From positions 1 to 11,295 of the forward strand of contig DATCLC010000099.1 of assembly GCA_036564135.1 (NCBI GenBank): a stretch of 11,295 nt of DNA. The letters run 5' to 3'. The DNA comes from RSA11 sp036564135. Lineage in GTDB: Bacteria > Actinomycetota > Thermoleophilia > Solirubrobacterales > 70-9. Both the position numbers and the translations under genes were made by a program. Positions 1 through 5,125 of the stretch are shown here, piece by piece; position 1 is the first letter of the stretch, and every line of letters begins with the position of its first letter. The notes under the pieces are model-generated. The model saw only the letters and a list, made by a program, of their open reading frames with translations, was not told where the DNA came from and searched no databases.

Positions 1-1
1 G

Positions 2-526
2 ACGCCGATCCTGCCCGAGCCCCTGGAGGGCCCGGTCTATCTGCGCAGCTCGGACAACCCGCTGCCCGACCTGGTCGCCGACCTGAACGGCCTGGTCGAG
101 ATCGACCTGGTCGGCGTGATCGACCAAAACGAGGACGAGCAGCGGATCCGCACGACGTTCGCGACCATCCCCGACGTCCCCGTGGGCACCTTCACGCTCA
201 CGATCGAGGGCGGCGAGGGCGGCCTGCTCGTCAACTCGCGCAACATGTGCCGCAACAGCGAAAGCAGGGTCGCGATCCGCTCCCAGGCCAACCACCGCCT
301 GGTCTTCGAGGCCCCGCTCGAGGCGGACGCCTGCGCGGCGCAGCGCGCAGCCCAGCTCGAGAAGCGCGCGGCCAAGCTGCGCAAGCAGGCGGCCAAGCTC
401 GCGGCCAAGGCCAAGCGCGCCTCCGGCAAGCGGGCCAAGCGCCTGCGCGCCCGCGCCAAGGCCAAGCGCGCCAAGGCCAAGCGCCTGGCCCAGCGCGCGG
501 CGGCGATCCGGGCCGGGATCGGCTGA
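2..526 (+). CDS. C-terminal part of an exported-type hypothetical protein with a basic Lys/Arg/Ala tail (partial, 5' end outside window)
   Basis: The reading frame is open from the left edge (starting T-P-I-L-P-E-P-L) to a TGA at 524-526, so this is the last 174 residues of a longer protein. Two parts are visible. The first ~105 residues are a beta-rich domain with the stretches GPVYLRSS, LPDLVADL, DLVGVID, RIRTTFATIPDVPVGTF, GGEGGLLVNS and a Cys near each end of its last third. I recognise this pattern from the C-termini of large uncharacterised actinobacterial (Solirubrobacterales-like) proteins, but I know no function. The last ~65 residues are an Ala/Lys/Arg tail made of AK, KR and RAK units with almost no acidic residues. 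The tail could bind cell-wall polymers, nucleic acid or nothing specific. An internal ATG at 116 is in frame but lies inside the domain and has no ribosome-binding site, so it is not a credible start. A strong hairpin follows 5 bases after the stop. Confidence 0.8.
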   Translation, partial: TPILPEPLEGPVYLRSSDNPLPDLVADLNGLVEIDLVGVIDQNEDEQRIRTTFATIPDVPVGTFTLTIEGGEGGLLVNSRNMCRNSESRVAIRSQANHRLVFEAPLEADACAAQRAAQLEKRAAKLRKQAAKLAAKAKRASGKRAKRLRARAKAKRAKAKRLAQRAAAIRAGIG

Positions 527-531
527 GCTGG

Positions 532-576
532 TGGGGGCGCCCCGGCGGTCGCGGGTAGGCCGGCGGGGCGCCCCCA
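532..576 (+). terminator. GC-rich terminator hairpin after the partial gene
   Basis: A 12-bp perfect stem is formed by TGGGGGCGCCCC (532-543) and GGGGCGCCCCCA (565-576), with a 21-base loop that can pair further. It starts 5 bases after the stop codon at 526. The run after it (GCCTTTCG) has only three T, so this is a stem with a weak U-tract, as is common in very GC-rich actinobacteria. Confidence 0.7.
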
Positions 577-597
577 GCCTTTCGTCCCTGCCGATAA

Positions 598-621
598 ACA
601 CCGTGTTCTATATTGCGGTGT
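598..621. promoter_or_regulatory. Inverted repeat around a possible -10 box upstream of the lipoprotein gene
   Basis: ACACCG (598-603) and CGGTGT (616-621) form a 6-bp inverted repeat with a 12-base spacer. The spacer holds TATATT (609-614), which could be a -10 box for the gene starting at 648. It is one of the few AT-rich patches in the area. I see no good -35 hexamer at the right distance, so the promoter is tentative, and the arms are short. Confidence 0.35.
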
Positions 622-647
622 GAGCTTGTGAGGGAGGAGCGATCAGG

Positions 648-1283
648 GTGAGAGAGCAGGGGCTTCGAGCGATCGTCGCGCTCGCCGTCGCGGCGCTGTT
701 GGTGTTACTCGTAGCCGCCTGTGGCGGATCGGACGAAGAGCCGGACCAGCCGGAACCGGCCGCCGCGACCCCGGAGGGGTCCGACGCCGACGGCGCGGCT
801 GACGGCTCCGGCGGATCCGGCGAACCGGGAGGCTCGGACGACTCCGGCGGCGATCACGGGGCGGGCGAGGACGGGGATGACGCCGACAGCGGCCGCATCC
901 AGGACATCGGGGAGCCCGCGAGCGACGAGGATCGCAAGGCGATGATCGTGGCCGTGAAGTCGTACTTCGCCGCGTTGGCCGACGGGGACCCCGCGGCCGC
1001 GTGCGAGTGGCTCTCGACCGCGACGATCGAGGAGCTCGAGCGCATGTTCGAGGAGTCCGGGGTTGAGGGCGGCTGCGAGACCTTCCTCCAGCACGCCGCG
1101 AACGTCTTCAGCAGCAAGGGCGCGCCTGACTACGGCGCGATCGAGTTCAGCCGTTTCCGCGTCGACGGCGACCGCGGCCTGGCGGTCTACAAGGTGCCCA
1201 AGCGCCCGCGCTCGTTCATCCTCACCGCGCGCGAGGACGACGGCTGGCGCGTCGCGGGCATCGACGGGACCGCGCTCCCCTAG
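648..1283 (+). CDS. Lipoprotein with acidic Gly/Asp linker and NTF2-like C-terminal domain
   Basis: This is a 211-residue exported lipoprotein. Residues 1-24 form a signal peptide (REQGLR, then a hydrophobic run) ending in the lipobox LVAAC, so Cys25 would be lipidated and the protein anchored on the outer face of the membrane. Residues ~26-85 are a disordered linker rich in Gly, Ser, Asp and Glu. Residues ~90-211 form a compact alpha+beta domain (KAMIVAVKSYFAALADGD, then a C-terminal beta pair ending DDGWRVAGIDG). This resembles the small NTF2-like lipoproteins common in actinobacteria. Cys119 and Cys143 may form a disulfide. The GTG start at 648 is supported by AGGGAGGAG 7 bases upstream and by the position of the signal peptide. 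It stands alone: a terminator lies upstream, and the gene converges with the next one with only 7 bases between stops. No ligand can be inferred. Confidence 0.85.
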   Translation: MREQGLRAIVALAVAALLVLLVAACGGSDEEPDQPEPAAATPEGSDADGAADGSGGSGEPGGSDDSGGDHGAGEDGDDADSGRIQDIGEPASDEDRKAMIVAVKSYFAALADGDPAAACEWLSTATIEELERMFEESGVEGGCETFLQHAANVFSSKGAPDYGAIEFSRFRVDGDRGLAVYKVPKRPRSFILTAREDDGWRVAGIDGTALP

Positions 1284-1290
1284 CGACCGC

Positions 1291-2559
1291 TCAGGGCGCG
1301 ACCAGATCCACGCGCGTGGAGAGCATCCGCGCGACGCCCTCGAGGAACTCGGTCTCCTGGGGGGTGATCGCGCCGGGCTCGCGACGCAGCACCGCGAGGC
1401 ACGCGGACTCCGCCACCGGGACGCAGGCGCCGCTGCGCGCGCCTGCTCGCAGCGACACGGGCCCCGGCAGCAGGTACCCGTTCGGGTCGCCGTAGTCGTT
1501 CACGACCACGAGCTCCCCGCTGCTCATCGTCTCGTGCCCGAGACAGCGTTCGGGCACCTCGATCCGCTGACGGCGCCGGTCGGCCTCCGGGTCGGCGATC
1601 GGCCCCGATTCGGAGAGGATCACGCCCTCGTCGAGGGAGCGCGTCACCGCGGCCAGTGTCACGAGCGGCGCCCCGAACTGCTGGGCGACGAGCGCGGTCG
1701 CCGCGCGACGGACCTCATCGGCCGGCGGCTGCGTGAGCAGGAACTCGGCGAAGGAGCGCAGCATGCGCTCGCAGTCGTGCGCCACGCGTGCCTTGACCTC
1801 GCGCTCGCGCCGCTCGGTGACGTCGAAGCCCGTGTACACGGTGACGCAGTCCTCCCGCTCGCCGGCGACCGGGCGCGCGTGTACCTGCAGCCAGCGCCTC
1901 GCGCCGTCAGCGCGGATCACCGCGCGGTCCTCCGGCTGGCCGTCGGGGCGCGGCGCCTGCGCCCCCCGCTCGAGCAGCTCCGCGAGCGGCATCCCGACGA
2001 TCCGCGCGACCGGCAGGCCGACGATCTCGCTGAACGCCTGGTTCGCCTTGCGCACGCGCTTGCGCGAGTCCACCACCCACATCGGCACGTCGGCGTCGAG
2101 GGCGCGCCCGCGCAGGGTGCGGTCCGGCCCTCCGCAGTGGCGGTGCAGGATCGAGTCGAGCGATGCCCGCTCGGCCGCGGTGTACTTGCGCCCGGTCGCG
2201 TCGCGAAGCGCGAGCAACGCACCGTCCTCGGTCGCCGCCAGGGCCGCGTAGCCCGCGACCTCCGCGACCCGCTCGCCGACCGGCGAGGAACCGGAGGCGG
2301 CGAGGTCGAAGGAGACCGCGTAGCCCGCGGCGGCGACCTGCCCGATCCAGCACGCGGTCTCCGCTGTCTCGCTGGGATCGGCGAGGACCTGGGCGAGCTG
2401 ATCCCGCTTGGCGACGTCGCGGTGCTCGATCGCCTCGACCTGGGCCTCGCCGTCGGCCAGCGTGAAAGCCACGCAGCCGTCCCCGAGCGTGCGCGTCACG
2501 TCCGCGACGGCATTCCTGTACTCCCGCCGGGCCCTGCCCGGAGCTTCGTTCTCTCCCAC
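1291..2559 (-). CDS. GAF-PAS-GAF sensor protein without an output domain
   Basis: This is a cytoplasmic sensory protein of about 422 residues. Residues ~15-145 look like a diverged GAF domain (LGDGCVAFTLADG, then EHRDVAKRDQLAQVL). Residues ~150-250 are a PAS domain (PMWVVDSRKRVRKANQAF, EIVGLPVARIVGMPLAELL, then the PAC-like end TGFDVTERRERE). Residues ~265-415 are a second GAF domain ending in a helix (TPQETEFLEGVARML). There is no histidine kinase, GGDEF, EAL, phosphatase or DNA-binding part, and no membrane segment. It may bind a small ligand or dimerise with a partner encoded elsewhere. The frame also opens at a GTG at 2584-2586, but I chose the GTG at 2557-2559 because GAGGGAGGAG lies just before it and would otherwise be coding; the spacing is slightly short. 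It faces the lipoprotein gene stop to stop. No cofactor ligand residue is evident to me in either GAF. Confidence 0.8.
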   Translation of the reverse strand: MGENEAPGRARREYRNAVADVTRTLGDGCVAFTLADGEAQVEAIEHRDVAKRDQLAQVLADPSETAETACWIGQVAAAGYAVSFDLAASGSSPVGERVAEVAGYAALAATEDGALLALRDATGRKYTAAERASLDSILHRHCGGPDRTLRGRALDADVPMWVVDSRKRVRKANQAFSEIVGLPVARIVGMPLAELLERGAQAPRPDGQPEDRAVIRADGARRWLQVHARPVAGEREDCVTVYTGFDVTERREREVKARVAHDCERMLRSFAEFLLTQPPADEVRRAATALVAQQFGAPLVTLAAVTRSLDEGVILSESGPIADPEADRRRQRIEVPERCLGHETMSSGELVVVNDYGDPNGYLLPGPVSLRAGARSGACVPVAESACLAVLRREPGAITPQETEFLEGVARMLSTRVDLVAP

Positions 2560-2652
2560 GACTCCTCCCTCGGGGTTCGTACCCACCCGGCAAGGTACCG
2601 CTTTCCGGACACGATGTTTACGAAATTCGCGGCGATCCCCGGGAGGAAATCC

Positions 2653-2680
2653 TTGATTTATAGAATCACGCGTTTATAAT
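2653..2680 (+). promoter_or_regulatory. Near-consensus housekeeping-type promoter with no recognised downstream gene
   Basis: TTGATT (2653-2658) and TATAAT (2675-2680) are separated by 16 bases, which predicts a start of transcription near 2687 running rightwards. The -10 is a perfect match to the bacterial consensus, rare in DNA this GC-rich. The spacer includes the inverted repeat GATT/AATC and ACGCGT. No plus-strand gene follows; the next gene is minus-strand and ends at 2886. The island could also serve the minus-strand sensor gene (TATAAA is present on that strand), though I see no matching -35 there. Confidence 0.5.
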
Positions 2681-2795
2681 GGGCGCATCCCGAACACGGG
2701 AGCGCTCGCGGCGGAGATCCTTCCTCCTCACCGTCACGGGCACGGCGGAGCGCGCCAACTCCTCCACGAACGGCGCGAGTCGCCTCAGTTCTCCA

Positions 2796-2843
2796 GGGGT
2801 CCGCGCCCGTCACCGGGTGACGGATCCCATGAGGGGGTCCGCG
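2796..2843. repeat. Structured block: direct repeat flanking two overlapping inverted repeats
   Basis: GGGGTCCGCG occurs at 2796-2805 and again at 2834-2843. Between them, CCGTCACC (2807-2814) and GGTGACGG (2816-2823) form a palindrome around a single G, and GGATCCC (2822-2828) can pair with GGGGTCC (2834-2840) across a 5-base loop with one G-T pair. The block lies 43 bases beyond the stop of the TetR gene at 2886 and may be its terminator. It could equally be an operator or part of a small RNA started at about 2687. No long T-run is seen on either strand. Confidence 0.4.
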
Positions 2844-2885
2844 TGTCAGATTCCTTCCCCACGCGGGCCCTCTCGCTGCGGCGGC

Positions 2886-3578
2886 TCAGGTCGCCGACAG
2901 CTCGAAGGGCGGCGGGGCGATCTGTTTGCGCATCTCCTCGGCTGCCCGCTCGGGACCGAGGAACGGCATGAGCACCGCGAAGACGATCTCGGGCAGTACC
3001 TTCGGAAGGGTCTTGGTGCGCCCGCTGGAGACCTCGTCGAAGATCAGCGTGGTCGCTGCGCCTACCGCTAGGCGCGATGTCGCGGCGGGCAGCTGCTGGG
3101 AGTACTCCGACGATGCCCGGCCCTCGTCGAGGAAGGGCAGGAAGCGGTTGAGCGCCTCGCGGTAGCGTTGCCGGGGCTTCTGCCCGGCGGTGACCCCCTC
3201 GACCATCACCATGCGGGCGATCTCGGCCTCTTGGGCGAGGAGGTCCACCATCGCCGCCAGGCCGGCGTGGATGCGCTCGGGCCAGGGCCCCTCGTAGGAG
3301 CGGTAGGCGTGCTCGACCCGATGCAGGACCACGTCGAAGACGGCGTCGTACGCCTGCAGGAAGCAGTCCTCCTTGTCGGAGAAGAGCTGGTAGAAGGTCG
3401 TCCGCGACACCCCCGCCTCGCGGATCACGTCGGCGACGGTCGTCGCCTCGTACCCCTTGCTGGAGGCCACCTGCACCATCGCTTCGAGCAAACGCTCGCG
3501 CTGGTCCCGGACGATGTAGGCGCGCGGGAGACCGTGGCGACCGCTTGGCAGGCGCCGACGGTCAGCGTGCGTGGTCAC
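2886..3578 (-). CDS. TetR-family transcriptional regulator (first of two paralogues)
   Basis: This is a 230-residue DNA-binding repressor-type protein. After a basic N-terminal arm (RRRLPSGRHGLPRAYIVRDQ) comes the TetR helix-turn-helix at residues ~46-73 (TTVADVIREAGVSRTTFYQL, then FSDKEDCF), followed by an all-helical C-terminal ligand and dimerisation domain of normal length. The ligand is not predictable. The same frame continues far upstream, but that part is the shadow of the neighbouring TetR gene. I chose the GTG at 3576-3578 because it leaves a normal TetR length; its ribosome-binding site is weak. An in-frame ATG further up (3636-3638) lies inside the operator palindrome and would precede a proline/glycine-rich leader, so I reject it. 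The gene is codirectional with the second TetR gene, with 140 bases between them containing its own probable promoter and operator, which suggests autoregulation. Confidence 0.88.
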   Translation of the reverse strand: MTTHADRRRLPSGRHGLPRAYIVRDQRERLLEAMVQVASSKGYEATTVADVIREAGVSRTTFYQLFSDKEDCFLQAYDAVFDVVLHRVEHAYRSYEGPWPERIHAGLAAMVDLLAQEAEIARMVMVEGVTAGQKPRQRYREALNRFLPFLDEGRASSEYSQQLPAATSRLAVGAATTLIFDEVSSGRTKTLPKVLPEIVFAVLMPFLGPERAAEEMRKQIAPPPFELSAT

Positions 3579-3627
3579 GCGCGGACCCCGTTCGCGAATG
3601 CCCCCGGGGGACGGTGGTGTACCGGTG

Positions 3628-3657
3628 TATTTACCATGAACTCCCGAGTTCATGGAA
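3628..3657 (-). promoter_or_regulatory. Promoter with embedded palindromic operator upstream of the first TetR gene
   Basis: CCATGAACTC (3634-3643) and GAGTTCATGG (3646-3655) form a perfect 10-bp inverted repeat with a 2-base centre. Read on the minus strand, a possible -35 (TTCCAT, 3657-3652) and -10 (TAAATA, 3633-3628) flank it with an 18-base spacer, so the palindrome almost fills the space between the two boxes. It lies about 56-77 bases upstream of the GTG start at 3578. This is the classic layout of a self-repressing TetR gene. The palindrome is clear; the -35 match is modest. Confidence 0.65.
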
Positions 3658-3718
3658 GGTATCGCACCGCGTCCGGACCCGCCAGTCCGCCGGGCGATTT
3701 GGTGGACGAAGGCGTTTC

Positions 3719-4468
3719 CTAGGCGACCGCGCTCTGGCGGCGCTCCGCGGCCGCGCGGGAGCGGAGCAGCGCTTCCTCCATGCCGAGGTACGGGAGGAGG
3801 ATCACGAACAGGATGGTCGGCAGGAGCGTCCTGACGCGGTGCGTGCGGCCGGCCAGCATCTCGTCGACGATCAGCTGCTCGGCCGCGCCCAGGGCCGCGC
3901 GGCCCGTGTTGGGCGGCAGCGCGAAGCGCGCGTAGTTGCGCCCCTCGTCCATCATCGCGATGAAGAGTCGCCAGCCGGTGCTGTAGCGGTCGTACGCTGC
4001 GGGGCCGGCCGCGTAGGCCTCGAGCATGCTCATCCGCGCGTACTCCGGCTCTTCGACGATGAAGTCGAGTAGCGCCGCGATCGCGTTCTCGACGCGGTCG
4101 GGCCACTCGTCGGCCTCGCGGAACGCCGGCGCGACGGCGTTCATCAGTCGGCGGAGCTGAAGCTCGATCGCGCCGACGAAGCACTCCTCCTTGTTGCGGA
4201 AGAGCTCGTAGAAGGTCGCGCGCGAGACGCCGGCGCGGCGGACGACGTCCGCGATGCTGAACCCGTTGTAGCCGTGCTCCGAGGAGAGGTGGGCGATGGC
4301 GTCGAAGAGGCGCTGGCGCTGCGATTCGGCGACCTGCTCCCGAGTGAGCCCGTGACGGCCGGGCGGAAGCTTGCGGACGATCGCGCCGTCGCTCTTCTCG
4401 TCGCCCGCTTCGCTGGCCGCGACCCGCTTACGCCGAGCTGCGCGCCGGTCGTCTAGTTCGGACCGCAT
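3719..4468 (-). CDS. TetR-family transcriptional regulator (second paralogue)
   Basis: This is a 249-residue TetR regulator. It has a charged N-terminal extension (residues 1-33, Arg/Ala/Asp-rich), a conserved basic arm (RKLPPGRHGLTREQV), the helix-turn-helix at residues ~71-97 (SIADVVRRAGVSRATFYELF, then RNKEECF), and a helical ligand-binding domain ending in a basic tail. The arm and the helix-turn-helix clearly match the downstream TetR protein, so the two are paralogues of one subfamily; their C-terminal halves share little beyond short stretches, so they may sense different ligands. I chose the ATG at 4466-4468 because AAAGGGG lies 6 bases before it; a TTG six codons upstream is in frame but would include that site as coding. 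An inverted repeat (4489-4518) lies just upstream. The target genes are not known; the MMPL exporter close by is a reasonable guess. Confidence 0.88.
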   Translation of the reverse strand: MRSELDDRRAARRKRVAASEAGDEKSDGAIVRKLPPGRHGLTREQVAESQRQRLFDAIAHLSSEHGYNGFSIADVVRRAGVSRATFYELFRNKEECFVGAIELQLRRLMNAVAPAFREADEWPDRVENAIAALLDFIVEEPEYARMSMLEAYAAGPAAYDRYSTGWRLFIAMMDEGRNYARFALPPNTGRAALGAAEQLIVDEMLAGRTHRVRTLLPTILFVILLPYLGMEEALLRSRAAAERRQSAVA

Positions 4469-4488
4469 GGAGTGCCCCTTTCCCAAAA

Positions 4489-4518
4489 CGCTGTGTTTCT
4501 CAGTCTAAACGCACAGCG
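4489..4518. promoter_or_regulatory. Inverted repeat upstream of the second TetR gene (possible operator)
   Basis: CGCTGTG (4489-4495) and CACAGCG (4512-4518) form a 7-bp inverted repeat with a 16-base AT-richer spacer. It lies 21-50 bases upstream of the ATG at 4468, where an autoregulatory operator would be expected. On the minus strand the spacer holds TAGACT (4507-4502), a possible -10 box, without a clear -35. It does not resemble the palindromes at 3634 or 5127. Confidence 0.45.
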
Positions 4519-4541
4519 CGCCCGGCTGCGGCACAGCAAGC

Positions 4542-4572
4542 GGCGAGGCGCGCCGTAACGGCGCGCCTCGCC
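4542..4572 (-). terminator. Strong terminator hairpin after the Cys3His protein gene
   Basis: GGCGAGGCGCGCCG (4542-4555) and its perfect complement (4559-4572) form a 14-bp stem with a 3-base TAA loop. It lies 15 bases beyond the stop of the minus-strand gene ending at 4588 and before the upstream region of the second TetR gene, so it should keep the two transcripts apart. There is only a weak T-run after it on the minus strand. Confidence 0.75.
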
Positions 4573-4587
4573 AAACCGGTTCCGGAG

Positions 4588-5001
4588 CTAGACGCCGACG
4601 GCCTCGGCCTCGACGCCGGCCCAGTCCTGATGGGCCTCGCAGAAGCCGAGTCCGGGGATCGCCTGCTTGCGACACGGCCGACCGCGCGAGGAGTAGGCCG
4701 CGCAGTTCAGCACGACGCCGATCGCCTCGGGGTCCTCGAGGACCAGGCGCTTGAACTCACCCAGGCGACGGTCGATCACCTGGCGCACCCAACGCTGATC
4801 CTGGAACAGGAAGCGCGTGCGGATGGCCTGGAACAGGAAGCGCTCTGGATCCTTGAAATGAGGCTCCGTCGCGATCCTGTGGATCACGAGCTCGCACTGT
4901 TCGAGCACGTGCTGTCGCTCGGCCGCGTCGCGTTCTGGGTTGCCGGTGCTGGCGATCGCGGGCGCGAGCTCACGGAACAGGTTCCGACTGAACTTGTGCA
5001 T
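4588..5001 (-). CDS. Small hypothetical protein with C-terminal Cys3His (probable zinc-binding) motif
   Basis: I do not recognise this 137-residue protein as a named family. Residues 1-90 are mostly helical and charged (SRNLFRELAPAIA, ERFLFQAIRTRFLFQDQRW, RLGEFKRLVLEDP). The C-terminal part has Cys100, Cys110, Cys121 and His124 in the order C-x9-C-x10-C-x2-H, within CAAYSSRGRPCRKQA and GFCEAH. The same RG-x-PCR-x-x-A...FC-x-x-H pattern occurs as a short zinc-binding tail on many unrelated bacterial proteins, which suggests metal binding and perhaps protein or nucleic-acid contact. There is no signal peptide or membrane segment, so it is probably cytoplasmic. The ATG at 4999-5001 is supported by AAGGAAGGGG directly upstream. 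It is divergent from the MMPL transporter gene and followed by a strong terminator hairpin, so it is a single-gene unit. Confidence 0.75.
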   Translation of the reverse strand: MHKFSRNLFRELAPAIASTGNPERDAAERQHVLEQCELVIHRIATEPHFKDPERFLFQAIRTRFLFQDQRWVRQVIDRRLGEFKRLVLEDPEAIGVVLNCAAYSSRGRPCRKQAIPGLGFCEAHQDWAGVEAEAVGV

Positions 5002-5125
5002 TTCCCCTTCCTTTTTGGCGGCCTCCTCCCCAAAGCCGCACGCTGGACTCTAACGAAACGAAAGCCCGTCCGTAATGCGGAATCGGCGGCTTGCGCCGGT
5101 CCCTCGATATCTAGACTCAGCCAAA

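Larger units (their letters stand above)
2560..2885. other. Gene-free intergenic region between the sensor gene and the first TetR gene
   Basis: This 326-base stretch separates two minus-strand genes. It holds the upstream region of the sensor gene, an AT-rich island (about 2610-2680) that stands out against the GC-rich surroundings, a near-consensus promoter on the plus strand (2653-2680), and a block of palindromes and direct repeats (2796-2843) that would also be the 3' flank of the TetR gene ending at 2886. Open frames crossing it have arginine/serine-rich compositions typical of noncoding frames in GC-rich DNA, and I do not call a gene here. Confidence 0.6.

Noticed and set aside
360..500. 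Repeated GCCAAG and CGCGCC units as a DNA-level repeat or integration site
   Set aside because: The repeats follow from Lys/Arg/Ala codons in the basic tail and have no fixed period.
1063..2679. 538-codon plus-strand open frame opposite the sensor gene
   Set aside because: Its composition is Arg/Ala/His-rich with no recognisable motif, and the minus strand encodes PAS and GAF domains over the same bases.
2679..3071. 130-codon plus-strand frame starting at the TATAATG of the orphan promoter
   Set aside because: Its ATG overlaps the -10 box, so it could not be translated from that promoter, it has no ribosome-binding site, and its second half is antisense to the TetR gene with low-complexity content.
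2886..4184. 432-residue reading of the first TetR gene as a fusion protein
   Set aside because: The upstream 200 residues are the second TetR gene read in another frame, followed by the promoter and palindrome; only the last 230 residues are a normal TetR protein.
5075..5125. ATG at 5075 as the start of the transporter
   Set aside because: There is no ribosome-binding site, and the 17 added residues cross a probable promoter region; I keep it only as an alternative.
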